Shown: piece by piece, positions 1-7,112 of the stretch
How the letters are laid out: each line of letters starts with the position of its first letter
How positions within the stretch are numbered: position 1 is the first letter of the stretch
Notes under the pieces: model-generated
Told to the model about the DNA's origin: nothing
Seen by the model: only the letters and a program-made list of their open reading frames with translations
Databases searched by the model: none
Translations under genes and position numbers: made by a program
Source of the DNA: Prevotella sp. CAG:1320
GTDB taxonomy: Bacteria > Bacteroidota > Bacteroidia > Bacteroidales > Bacteroidaceae
Length of the DNA stretch: 16,331 bases
Direction: 5' to 3'
NCBI GenBank assembly: GCA_000435635.1
Contig: FR882146.1
Location: 1-16,331, forward strand

Positions 1-8
1 AACTCACG

Positions 9-33
9 TTAATTAACGTGAGTTCGACGAATT
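9..33 (+). repeat. IS982 left terminal inverted repeat with ttaattaa target site
   Basis: Perfect 25-bp match, inverted, to 1024-1048. The inner 17 bp (17-33) are the likely true IS end and the outer 8 bp (9-16) the likely target duplication. Bases 1-24 as a whole form a perfect palindrome. Confidence 0.85.
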
Positions 34-1007
34 CAAAACAATGCAAGCTGTGTGTCAATAGTTCTCGTAACATTGATACACGGCTTCTTCGGAAAACAGC
101 AATATGCTGCAATTGCACTCAATAGGTTGACGATAAAATTGTCAAAGGTTCTATGCCTTGAATGTTCCACTTGCGCTATATTTTTGAGTTCGTGATTCAC
201 GGTTTCGACAATGGCTCTTTTCCTAAGAAGTGGTTTATCTGAAAGTGACATCAGTGCTCCTTTCATGTTGCTTTTCAACTTGGTGATAAGTTGTATGCCA
301 TCCACGAACAATCTCTTAAAAAGATTCTTGCTGATATATCCTTTATCACCGACAAGTTTCCCATAGATAAAATCCACAAAGGCTTTGTATTCAAGAGGTT
401 TACGGTCATCCACGTCTCCGGGGGTAATCATGAAATCCAGGAGCTCTCCACGCTCGTCGCATATCAGATGCAGCTTGAATCCGAAGAACCAGCCCATGGA
501 ACATTTCCCTCTTTGAGCTATTCCCTTGAACGTTTTATGAATAAGGATTCCCTGGTTCTTGCATACCCGTAAGGGGGTACTGTCTACGAAGCTGATTCCT
601 GTGCATTTACCCAAAAGCACCTTCTTGATGAACAGGGCCAATGGGATGGCTACTTCTTTTTCCAATTCAACAAAATGGTTATAGGAGACGACCTTGGGGA
701 AGAGATGGCGCATATGCTTGCGGACCTTTTCCTGATAGAAGTGCTTCAGGCACCGGTATCCCGAGTCATGGACAAGTATCATGACAAGCATGATTTCAGC
801 TTTGGACATAGTGGAAGCACGGTGATATTTGCGCTTTGCGGTAGGTTTAAGCGTATATTTTGCCATCATAGCATCAAAAAACTTGCAGAAATCATCTGCC
901 ATACAAAATAATTCTATAACTTTGCACTCGGTGATCATAGCGATTATTGTTTGTAAATCTTTGTAATTCAGCACTATAAAGTTACAACAATTTTCGCTAA
1001 TCACCAA
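33..1007 (-). CDS. IS982-family DDE transposase
   Basis: This enzyme cuts and joins the insertion sequence ends. The longest frame has 324 residues and begins at a TTG. Internal ATG codons at 938 (301 residues) and 902 (289 residues, starting MADDFCKFFD) are closer to the usual size for IS982 transposases, and I favour 902 or 938. The three acidic catalytic residues are visible in the long numbering: D142 in FVDSTPLRVC, D221 in VGDKGYI, and E268 in IVETVNHELKN. The pattern of D-S-T-P followed by G-D-K-G-Y and E-x-x-N-x-x-L-K is typical of IS982 rather than of IS4 or IS5 groups. The C-terminal part (YCCFPKKP) runs to the left inverted repeat. No frameshift or stop is seen, so the enzyme may be active. 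Family assignment is from recalled motifs, not from a search. Confidence 0.9.
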   Translation of the reverse strand: MVISENCCNFIVLNYKDLQTIIAMITECKVIELFCMADDFCKFFDAMMAKYTLKPTAKRKYHRASTMSKAEIMLVMILVHDSGYRCLKHFYQEKVRKHMRHLFPKVVSYNHFVELEKEVAIPLALFIKKVLLGKCTGISFVDSTPLRVCKNQGILIHKTFKGIAQRGKCSMGWFFGFKLHLICDERGELLDFMITPGDVDDRKPLEYKAFVDFIYGKLVGDKGYISKNLFKRLFVDGIQLITKLKSNMKGALMSLSDKPLLRKRAIVETVNHELKNIAQVEHSRHRTFDNFIVNLLSAIAAYCCFPKKPCINVTRTIDTQLALF

Positions 1008-1023
1008 ATTTACAAGAACTTAT

Positions 1024-1048
1024 AATTCGTCGAACTCACGTTAATTAA
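1024..1048 (-). repeat. IS982 right terminal inverted repeat with ttaattaa target site
   Basis: Reverse complement of 9-33 without mismatch. The IS end is probably 1024-1040 and the target duplication 1041-1048. Unlike the left side, the sequence beyond the target site (taataacac) does not mirror the element tip. Confidence 0.85.
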
Positions 1049-1170
1049 TAATAACACGCGCGCATGGAACTTCGATGGGAAAAAGTATATACCATATCAG
1101 ACCAAACGCGCTTGAGATAGTATATCATTGGCACTTGAGATGCCATATCGCGGGTGACGAGCTTTCCCTT

Positions 1171-1285
1171 GAAAAAGTCAGTACTACTGCTCCGGGATTT
1201 CAATACTACTGATATTGGATTTCAGTACTACTGATATTGGATTTCAGTACTACTGCTTTTCAATATCAGTAGTACTGACTTTTTC
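1171..1285. repeat. 19-bp inverted repeats enclosing three 22-bp direct repeats
   Basis: The outer arms gaaaaagtcagtactactg (1171-1189) and its exact reverse complement (1267-1285) enclose direct repeats of 22-bp period starting at 1195, 1217 and 1239; the third unit is incomplete. Every unit carries the near-palindromic core CAGTANTACTG (one copy has CAATACTACTG), which occurs five times in all. Each outer arm ends in five T residues when read outward. The structure sits 6 bp past the cca stop codon. It could act as a transcription end for cca or be a dispersed repetitive element. The preceding stretch 1049-1170 contains a weaker 23-bp-period repeat (cttgagat at 1112 and 1135) and no gene I can support. 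Confidence 0.75.
1244..1284 (+). terminator. Possible rho-independent terminator within the repeat element
   Basis: A perfect 12-bp stem, tcagtactactg (1244-1255) with cagtagtactga (1267-1278), has an 11-base loop and is followed by CTTTTT. This orientation stops transcripts moving rightward towards cca from the insertion sequence side. On the minus strand the outer arms also end in TTTTT but would need a 77-base loop, so its use as the cca terminator is less certain. Confidence 0.4.
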
Positions 1286-1291
1286 CAGCCT

Positions 1292-2740
1292 TCACTCCGC
1301 GGGAAAGTCGGCGGGTATCTCCAAGCCCAGCTCTATGGCCTTCCGCTTGAGCAAGAGCAGCAGGGGGGCACGCTCGTTTTCCACCTGGTTATCGAGGACG
1401 GCGTTCTTCAGAGCCATCTTCAGCTCGCCCACTTCCCGACAGGGAGTAAGGCCAAAGAGGCTCATAATCTCGTTACCGTCTATGCATGGCTGGAAGAGGC
1501 GCTTATAATCACGCTCTTTCAGGTCAGCCAGTTTTGCCCTCACCAACTGGAAGTTATCCAGGAAGCGCTGCTTGCGGACAGCGTTCTTGCTCGTGATATC
1601 CGCCTCGCAGAGCATCATCAGGTCTTCTATGTCGTCACCCGCGTCGTTCAGCAATCGGCGCACCGCGCTGTCGGTCACCTCGCTGTCAGCTATCACGATA
1701 GGGCGCATGTGCAAGTCCACCAACTTGCGCACATACTTCATCTTGGCATCCATAGGCAACTTGAGGCGGCGGAATATCTCGGGCACCATCCTCGCCCCGA
1801 TAACATTATGGTTGTGGAAAGTCCAGCCAGCCTTGGGGTCCCAACGCTTGCTGCGGGGCTTGCCGATATCATGTAGCAACGCCGCCCATCTCAACCACAA
1901 GTTGTCGGTATGGCGGCAGATATTCTCCAAGACCTCTAGCGTATGCTCGTAGTTGTTCTTGTGAGCCCGCCCGTCTCGCTTCTCTATCACGTCCATCATG
2001 CAGAGCTCAGGCAATATGCGGGGCAAGAGATTGGTGTCTCTCAAGTAATAGAAGCCCACGGAGGGATGGGGAGCGAGCATAATCTTGTTCATCTCGTCAC
2101 AGATACGTTCCGAGCTGATGATGTCCAGCCTCTCCGCGTTTCTGGAAAGCGCGTCATAAGTCTCTCTCTCTATCTGGAAATTGAGTTGGGTGGCGAAACG
2201 CACGCAACGCATCATGCGAAGAGGGTCGTCGCTGAAAGTGACATCAGGATCCAAGGGCGTGGCGATAATGCCATCCTCCAGGTCTGCCAGTCCGTCGAAA
2301 GGATCCACCAGCTCCCCGAAACGATCATGGTTGAGGCAAATGGCCATGGCATTGATGGTGAAGTCGCGGCGGTTTTGGTCATCTTCCAGCGTGCCGTCTT
2401 CCACGATGGGCTTTCGGGAGTCATGCCGATAGCTTTCTTTTCTGGCTCCCACGAATTCCACCTCAGTATCCCCACACTTCACCTGCGCCGTGCCGAAATT
2501 GCGGAACACCGACACATGCGCCCTCTTGCCCAGCCGGCACTTTAACGCTTCAGCCACTTGAATGCCGCTGCCTACCACCACCACGTCAATATCCTTGGAA
2601 GGACGCTCCAGGAACAAATCTCTCACGTATCCTCCCACCACATAACATTCCAGCCCCAGCCCATCGGCGGCGGCGGAAATCTCATGGAATATGTCTTTGT
2701 CGAGCAATTGGGCCAGCTCGGCATTCGTCAATAACTTCAT
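1292..2740 (-). CDS. cca: CCA-adding tRNA nucleotidyltransferase with HD domain
   Basis: It adds or repairs the 3' CCA end of tRNAs in the cytoplasm, using CTP and ATP. The 482-residue protein shows the class II nucleotidyltransferase head: the glycine-arginine loop VGGYVRD (35-41), the metal-binding pair D50 and D52 in KDIDVVVV, and the RRDFTINA motif (124-131) that precedes the nucleotide-selecting neck. The polyA-polymerase-type RNA-binding region follows at about 170-250. A C-terminal HD domain begins near 262 with H266 and the pair H290-D291 (HDIGKP), a part present in many bacterial CCA enzymes and linked to phosphatase or phosphodiesterase activity. Length is normal and the gene appears intact. 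The ATG at 2740 lies close behind a strong promoter, supporting this start. It is divergent from the receptor gene. Confidence 0.95.
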   Translation of the reverse strand: MKLLTNAELAQLLDKDIFHEISAAADGLGLECYVVGGYVRDLFLERPSKDIDVVVVGSGIQVAEALKCRLGKRAHVSVFRNFGTAQVKCGDTEVEFVGARKESYRHDSRKPIVEDGTLEDDQNRRDFTINAMAICLNHDRFGELVDPFDGLADLEDGIIATPLDPDVTFSDDPLRMMRCVRFATQLNFQIERETYDALSRNAERLDIISSERICDEMNKIMLAPHPSVGFYYLRDTNLLPRILPELCMMDVIEKRDGRAHKNNYEHTLEVLENICRHTDNLWLRWAALLHDIGKPRSKRWDPKAGWTFHNHNVIGARMVPEIFRRLKLPMDAKMKYVRKLVDLHMRPIVIADSEVTDSAVRRLLNDAGDDIEDLMMLCEADITSKNAVRKQRFLDNFQLVRAKLADLKERDYKRLFQPCIDGNEIMSLFGLTPCREVGELKMALKNAVLDNQVENERAPLLLLLKRKAIELGLEIPADFPAE

Positions 2741-2759
2741 GCTAATAGTTTTGCGACTG

Positions 2760-2790
2760 CAAAGTTAGTGGAAATTGGAGATAATACAAA
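2760..2790 (-). promoter_or_regulatory. Bacteroidetes-type promoter for cca
   Basis: Read on the minus strand, TTTG (2790-2787) is followed after 19 bases by TAACTTTG (2767-2760). This matches the known Bacteroides housekeeping consensus TTTG, 19-21 bases, TAnnTTTG in every fixed position. The implied transcript starts roughly ten bases before the cca ATG at 2740, so the leader is very short. Confidence 0.75.
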
Positions 2791-3017
2791 ACAAAAGCGG
2801 CTTTTTGTTTCCACGCAAGCGGATAAGCTAAGATTCACCGAGTCCGCGCTAATATATATATTAATGTATAGAAAGAAGGAATAAAAGGGCGGTTGTGAAA
2901 AGTTGTAACAACATCTTAACAAGGAGAAAAAGAGATGTCGCAAGGACGCAATGACAATGTAACATGAGATGGCGAATTTTGCCGGCGAAAACAGATTTCA
3001 AACATTAATTAAGAATT
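2791..3017 (+). promoter_or_regulatory. Leader region of the TonB receptor / phosphatase pair
   Basis: This AT-rich region between divergent genes must carry the receptor promoter, but no perfect match to the Bacteroides consensus is seen. The best weak candidate is TTTG at 2804-2807, then 21 bases, then TAAGATTC at 2829-2836 (two mismatches in the second box). Small symmetric sequences are present: taatatatatatta (2850-2863, a perfect 14-bp palindrome) and gttgtaacaac (2902-2912). Either could be an operator, but nothing in the sequence proves it. A second ttaattaa copy, the same 8 bp as the IS target site, lies at 3005-3012 just before the start codon. Confidence 0.3.
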
Positions 3018-3737
3018 ATGAGAAAAATTTATCGCCGATTATCACTGCTCGCACTTTCGTCAGTGATGACAATCGCGCCCGCGATGGCACTGACAGACCC
3101 GGAGCCCGAGGAGGCAAACCTGGGACACGTGACAGGACGTGTGATGGATAGCAACAAGCAGGTATTGCCCGGAGCCTCCATCTACATCGAGGACTTGCGC
3201 ACGGGCGTGGTGAGTGACATCAATGGTTTCTATATGTTACCCAACCTTGACCCCGGCACTTACAAGCTGAAGATTTCCTACGTGGGCTATGAGCCTAAAG
3301 TCATTACGCTGACCGTGCCAGAAGACAGGACCAAGGTGATGGACTTCATCCTGGAGGATGGCGTGGAACTGCAGGGCGTGGAAGTAGTAGGCGCGCTCCA
3401 CGGGCAGCGCAAGGCTCTGCAAATGCAAAAAGAGATGATGGGAATCACCAACGTGGTGTCCGCCGACCAGGTGGGCAAGTTTCCCGATTCCAATATCGGC
3501 GATGCCCTGAAGCGCATCAATGGCGTTAACGTGCAATACGACCAGGGCGAGGCTCGCTTCGGACAGGTGAGAGGTACCTCGGCCGACCTTACCTCGGTGA
3601 CGGTGAACGGCAACCGCATTCCCTCCGCGGAAGGAGACACCCGCAACGTGCAGCTGGACTTGATACCCGCCGACATGATACAGACCATAGAGCTGAACAA
3701 GGTGGTGACCGCCGACATGGACGGGGACGCCCGCTGA
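3018..3737 (+). pseudogene. TonB-dependent outer-membrane receptor, N-terminal part (gene broken by 41-bp duplication)
   Basis: This is the first 239 codons of a TonB-dependent receptor. A signal peptide (about 1-24, cut after APAMA) leads into a carboxypeptidase-regulatory-like beta-sandwich (about 37-113, GRVMDSNKQVLPGASIYIED), a possible TonB contact segment (ELQGVEVVG, 117-125) and the plug domain (FPDSNIGDALKRINGVNVQ, with the RGT motif near 185-187). The frame ends at a TGA at 3735-3737, inside the second copy of the 41-bp repeat 3692-3773. Deleting one copy restores an uninterrupted frame to 5866, giving 935 residues, a usual size. The plug style resembles receptors annotated under TIGR01782 rather than SusC. 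Alone this piece lacks the barrel and cannot work. It may be a real mutation, a reversible repeat switch, or an assembly error. Confidence 0.85.
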
Positions 3738-3773
3738 ACAAGGTGGTGACCGCCGACATGGACGGTGACGCCA
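3692..3773 (+). repeat. Imperfect 41-bp tandem duplication causing a frameshift
   Basis: The unit starting gctgaacaagg occurs at 3692-3732 and again at 3733-3773. The first 33 bases are identical; then there is G versus T at unit position 34 (ggg versus ggt, both glycine codons), six more identical bases, and a differing last base. Forty-one is not a multiple of three, so the second copy shifts the frame and creates TGA at 3735-3737. Each copy encodes LNKVVTADMDGDA. Confidence 0.95.
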
Positions 3774-5866
3774 TAGGCGGAGAAATCAACCTGGTGACGA
3801 AGAACACGCCCAGCCACAGGGTGCTGAGCTTCAACGTGGGAACGGGCTACAGCTGGATCAGCGAGAAACCGCAATGGGACTTGGGCGCCACATGGGGCGA
3901 CCGCTTCTTCAACAACAAGCTGGGCATCATGGCAGCCCTCTCCTACCAGTACGCTCCCGGAGGTTCCGACAACGCGGAGTTTGAGTACGAGGAGAACGAC
4001 AACGGGGAGGTGGAGCTGAAGGAGGCGGAAGTAAGGCAATACTACGTCACCCGCGAGCGGCAGAGCTACTCGCTGGCCTTGGACTACCAGTTCAATCCGC
4101 TGAACAAGATATCCTTCAAGGGCATCTACAACCGCCGCAGCGACTGGGAGAACAGATTTGGCCTGAAATACAAAGACCTGAACGACGATCCCGGCAAGCA
4201 GGAGGTGGAAGTGCAGACCAAGGCAGGCTCCAGCAACAACAAGGACAGGCGACTGGAATTGCAGCAGACCATGGACTTCACCCTGGACGGAGAGCACTAC
4301 CTGGGCAAGCTCAAGATAGACTGGGCGGGCAGCTACTCCCGCGCCACGGAGGAGAGACCCAACGAGCGTTACGCTACCTATAAATACAGCGACCTGGACT
4401 ACACCAATGACATCGTAGACGCAGGCGGCAAGCGTCCTTACATCAGCCGTGCGTTGCCCGACTTGTATGACGATGGCTGGGAGCTGGACGAGTTCAACAA
4501 CTCTGACCAAGACATCGTGGAGAACGAGTGGAAAGCGCGCCTCAACTTCACCCTCCCCATCGTGGAAGGCAACTGGGGCAACACCTTGAAGTTCGGTGCC
4601 AAGTACACCACCAAGGACAAGACCCGCGAGACCCGCTATTTCGACTACGACCCCGACGAGGTGTTGGGCAGCGGATGGCGCAACTTCACCTCTCCCCAAA
4701 TACGCGACGGCTTCATGGCCGGCGACCACTATCCCGTAGGCACTCCCTTCATCAGCAAGCAATACCTGGGCAGCATCAATCCCAACATGTTCGAAGGCGA
4801 GGAGAACTTCGAGGAAGAGGCAGGCAACTACGACATCAAGGAAAGCATCACCGCAGGCTATATCCGCTTCGACCAGAAGCTGGGCAAGAAGCTCTCGGCT
4901 ACCGTCGGACTGCGCGTGGAACGCACTGACCTGAAGACCAACGGCTACATCCTGGACACCGAGAACGGTGACGGCCTGGCTCCCACGGGTGAATTCAAGA
5001 ACCACTACACCGACCTGCTGCCCAGCCTGCTGCTGAAATACCGCTTCAACGAGGACGGCAACATCAGGGCAAGCATCACCAAGACCATCAGCCGCCCGAA
5101 GTATTCCGCCTTGATAGCGAACAAGACCATCAACACGGAAGACATGGAGGCCACCATCGGCGACCCGAACACCAAGCCCGCCGAGGCCATCAACATAGAC
5201 CTCTCGGCCGACTACTATTTCAAGAGCATCGGACTGGTGAGCCTGGGCCTCTTCTACAAGGACATCAAGAACGTGAACGTGGAGTGGTCTTCCAACAAAT
5301 ACCTGGGCAGCGACCTCGGCCTGCAGGGTGAGTACGCCAACGAGGAGTTTGAGGTAGAGCAGAACATCAACGCCTATGACGCGAGGATATGGGGTATCGA
5401 GGCCGCACTGCAGAGAGACTTCGGATTCATCTCTCCCGCCCTCAATTGCGTGGGCTTCTACGGCAACTACACCTACACCCACAGCTCCGCCCGCAACTTC
5501 AACGAGCGACTGAACGTACAAGAGGGTGAGGACATCAAAGTGGCAGGTTCTCCCGAGCATTCCGCCAACGCATCCCTCTATTTCGACAAGGCAGGCTTCA
5601 ACATCCGCCTCTCCTGGAACTACGCCTCCTCTTTCGTAGACGAGATGAGCACCAGCCGCGCGCTCGACCGCTACTACGACGCGGTGAACTACATGGACCT
5701 GAACGCCAGCTACACCTGGGGCAAGAACTACAAGTTCACCGTGTACGCCGACGCGAAGAACCTGCTCAACCAGCCCTTGCGCTACTACCAGGGCACCAAG
5801 GACCGCACGATGCAGATGGAGTACTACGGCGTGAAAGTGCAGGCCGGCGTGAAGATAGCATTCTAA
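3743..5866 (+). pseudogene. TonB-dependent outer-membrane receptor, end of plug and beta-barrel
   Basis: This frame carries the end of the plug (DMDGDAIGGEINLVTK) and the whole beta-barrel of the receptor begun at 3018. The longest reading starts at a GTG at 3743 inside the duplicated segment, has no signal peptide and no complete plug, and so is not a credible independent gene. The barrel shows alternating aromatic strands and conserved receptor phrases such as TVGLRVERTDL, ASITKTISRPKY and PAEAINIDLSADYYF, and ends in VQAGVKIAF with the terminal phenylalanine expected for outer-membrane barrel assembly. The transported substrate cannot be read from sequence. The secreted phosphatase gene 24 bp downstream suggests a phosphate-containing nutrient or its organic part. 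There is no SusD-like lipoprotein gene beside it. Confidence 0.85.
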
Positions 5867-5890
5867 ACATCCACAGACACCTATAAAACA

Positions 5891-6841
5891 ATGAGCATGA
5901 AGAAGATATTATTGACCTTGCAGCTCTGCCTGCTGGCGGCCTTCGCCGCCTGGGCGCAGACTCCCGCCGAGTGGGAGAAGCTGGAGAAAGACGTGAACTT
6001 CTACGTGGCCAACGACCTGGGCCGCAACGGATACTATGACCAGAAACCCATCGCCGAGACCATGGGGCGCATGGCCGAGACCGTGGGCATAGAGTGCGTG
6101 GCAGCCATAGGTGACGTGCACCACTTCGAGGGCGTGGCCAGCGTCAGCGACCCGCTCTGGATGACCAACTACGAGCTCATCTACTCCCACCCCGAGCTGA
6201 TGCTGGCCTGGTATCCCACGCTGGGCAACCACGAGTACAGGGGCAACACGCAGGCCGTGCTCGACTACGCCAAGGTGAGCCGCCGATGGGAGATGCCCGC
6301 CCGCTACTACACCAAGGTGATAGAGGACGGCGGCGTGACCGTCAGGCTCGTGTTCGTGGACACCACGCCCCTGATAGACAAGTACCGCCAGGAGAGCGAC
6401 AAATACCCCGACGCTTGCAAGCAAGACATACAGAAGCAGCTGGACTGGGTGGACTCCACGCTCACCGCCGCCAAGGAGGACTGGGTCATCGTCTTGGGAC
6501 ACCACCCCATCTACGCCGACACCAGCAAGGATGACATAGAGCGGCAGGACATGCAGCGCAGGCTCAACGCCGTGCTCACCCGCCACGGGAACGTGGCCAT
6601 GTACATCTGCGGCCATATCCACAACTTCCAGCACATCAAGCAGAAGGGTTGCGACATAGACTACGTGGTGAACACCTCCGGCTCGCTGAGCCGCCCCAAG
6701 GTCAACCCCGTGGAGGGCACCCAGTATTGCAGCGGCATACCCGGCTTCTCGCTGGTCACCGCCGACAAGCAAGAGCTCTCGCTCCACTTGATGGACAAGG
6801 ACGGCAAGGTGGTCTACACCGTGCGTCACGCGAAGAAATAA
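5891..6841 (+). CDS. Secreted purple-acid-phosphatase-like metallophosphatase
   Basis: This 316-residue calcineurin-fold phosphoesterase probably releases phosphate from organic phosphates outside the inner membrane. A signal peptide (1-22, cut after AWA or WAQ) has a Cys at 13 but no proper lipobox, so the protein is probably soluble in the periplasm. Metal-site motifs appear in the order seen in tartrate-resistant acid phosphatase (ACP5): D42 in NDLGRNGYYD, D75 in GDVHHFEGV, N113-H114-E115 in GNHEYRGN, H204 in GHHPIY, and H242 and H244 in GHIHNFQH. The position three residues after D75, a tyrosine in classical purple acid phosphatases, is H78 here. An alternative start at the ATG at 5897 (MKKILL) would give an equally good signal peptide. 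The gene follows the receptor frame by 24 bp and is probably co-transcribed. Substrate unknown. Confidence 0.85.
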   Translation: MSMKKILLTLQLCLLAAFAAWAQTPAEWEKLEKDVNFYVANDLGRNGYYDQKPIAETMGRMAETVGIECVAAIGDVHHFEGVASVSDPLWMTNYELIYSHPELMLAWYPTLGNHEYRGNTQAVLDYAKVSRRWEMPARYYTKVIEDGGVTVRLVFVDTTPLIDKYRQESDKYPDACKQDIQKQLDWVDSTLTAAKEDWVIVLGHHPIYADTSKDDIERQDMQRRLNAVLTRHGNVAMYICGHIHNFQHIKQKGCDIDYVVNTSGSLSRPKVNPVEGTQYCSGIPGFSLVTADKQELSLHLMDKDGKVVYTVRHAKK

Positions 6842-6895
6842 TCTCGCACGGGGAAGGGAGCGGCCAACCCGCGACCCTCCCCCTCACGAAAGCGC

Positions 6896-6936
6896 ATGCC
6901 GCGCGAGGAGTTCTCCCCGCGCGGCATTTTTCTTTT
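6896..6936 (+). terminator. Rho-independent terminator after the phosphatase gene
   Basis: A 10-bp GC-rich stem, atgccgcgcg (6896-6905) with cgcgcggcat (6918-6927), is followed directly by TTTTTCTTTT. It lies 55 bp past the phosphatase stop codon and would end the receptor/phosphatase transcript before it meets the convergent operon. Confidence 0.8.
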
Positions 6937-6940
6937 CCCG

Positions 6941-7040
6941 CCAAGCCGCGGGAAGGAATTTACGCACGTTTCTTGTCTCTCCCAAGCGGCGGGAAAGGAA
7001 AAACACGCGTTTCTTGCTCCAAACCACTCGGCGGGAAGCT
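6941..7040. repeat. Imperfect direct repeats of about 41 bp
   Basis: Two units starting at 6941 (ccaagccgcggga) and 6982 (ccaagcggcggga) share the pattern CCAAGC[CG]GCGGGAA...ACGC[AG][CT]GTTTCTTG. A third partial unit starts near 7024 (ccactcggcgggaag). Pairing of cccg with cggg inside the units could give small hairpins. No coding sense is seen. The 489-bp region 6842-7330 between the convergent genes contains no gene I can support; it holds the terminator, these repeats, two further hairpins and a GC-rich fold. Confidence 0.6.
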
Positions 7041-7046
7041 AGAAAT

Positions 7047-7112
7047 CGTGAGTTCGACGAAAACTTGTAGAGACGCAAGAATGCGTCTCTACAAGTTTTC
7101 GTCGAACTCGCG
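7047..7112. repeat. 66-bp near-perfect palindrome with IS982-like tips
   Basis: Two 31-base arms (7047-7077 and 7082-7112) pair with a single mismatch (T7049 opposite G7110) around a 4-base loop. The outer 14-15 bases of each arm, cgtgagttcgacgaa on the left and cgcgagttcgacgaa on the right, match the terminal repeat of the insertion sequence at 17-31. The inner part is acttgtagagacgca. This is the architecture of a very short non-autonomous element, or of an intergenic repeat that the insertion sequence resembles by descent. As RNA it would be a stable hairpin in either direction. I see no clear target duplication at its edges. Confidence 0.8.

Larger units (their letters stand above)
9..1048 (-). 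mobile_element. IS982-family insertion sequence with terminal inverted repeats
   Basis: A single transposase gene fills the element. The ends are perfect inverted repeats: cgtgagttcgacgaatt at 17-33 and its reverse complement at 1024-1040. Just outside each end lies ttaattaa (9-16 and 1041-1048), which fits an 8-bp target duplication. IS982 elements are known to make short duplications of about this size. Because ttaattaa is its own reverse complement, the same bases could instead extend the inverted repeats to 25 bp, so the exact element boundary (17-1040 or 9-1048) is uncertain. The transposase stop codon starts on the last base of the left repeat. The element is visibly more AT-rich than the chromosomal genes, consistent with a recent arrival. 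The left flank is unusual: bases 1-8 mirror the element tip (see findings). Confidence 0.85.

Noticed and set aside
291..572. Small plus-strand frames opposite the transposase (also 675-911)
   Set aside because: Antisense shadows with no supporting motif or promoter.
1195..1255. CRISPR array
   Set aside because: The 22-bp units are contiguous without unique spacers, too few, and no cas genes are present.
1943..2545. 200-residue plus-strand frame inside cca
   Set aside because: Antisense shadow of a well-conserved gene; no family likeness or start context.
2737..2943. 68-residue minus-strand frame in the cca/receptor gap
   Set aside because: It overlaps the cca start and promoter, is full of Phe, Ser and Tyr from AT-rich DNA, and has no motif.
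2969..3151. Alternative plus-strand start at 2969 for a small protein
   Set aside because: It is out of frame with the receptor, whose start at 3018 gives a proper signal peptide.
3287..5560. 757-residue open frame on the minus strand opposite the receptor gene
   Set aside because: It is a shadow of the GC-rich receptor coding sequence: Val/Leu/His-rich, no recognisable domain, while the plus strand encodes clear receptor motifs.
3743..5866. Independent barrel gene starting at GTG 3743
   Set aside because: It would lack a signal peptide and complete plug, and its start lies inside the duplicated segment; it is the downstream part of a broken receptor.
3018..5866. SusC-type receptor of the starch system
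   Set aside because: No SusD gene follows, the plug motifs are of another receptor type, and it is convergent with, not part of, the starch operon.
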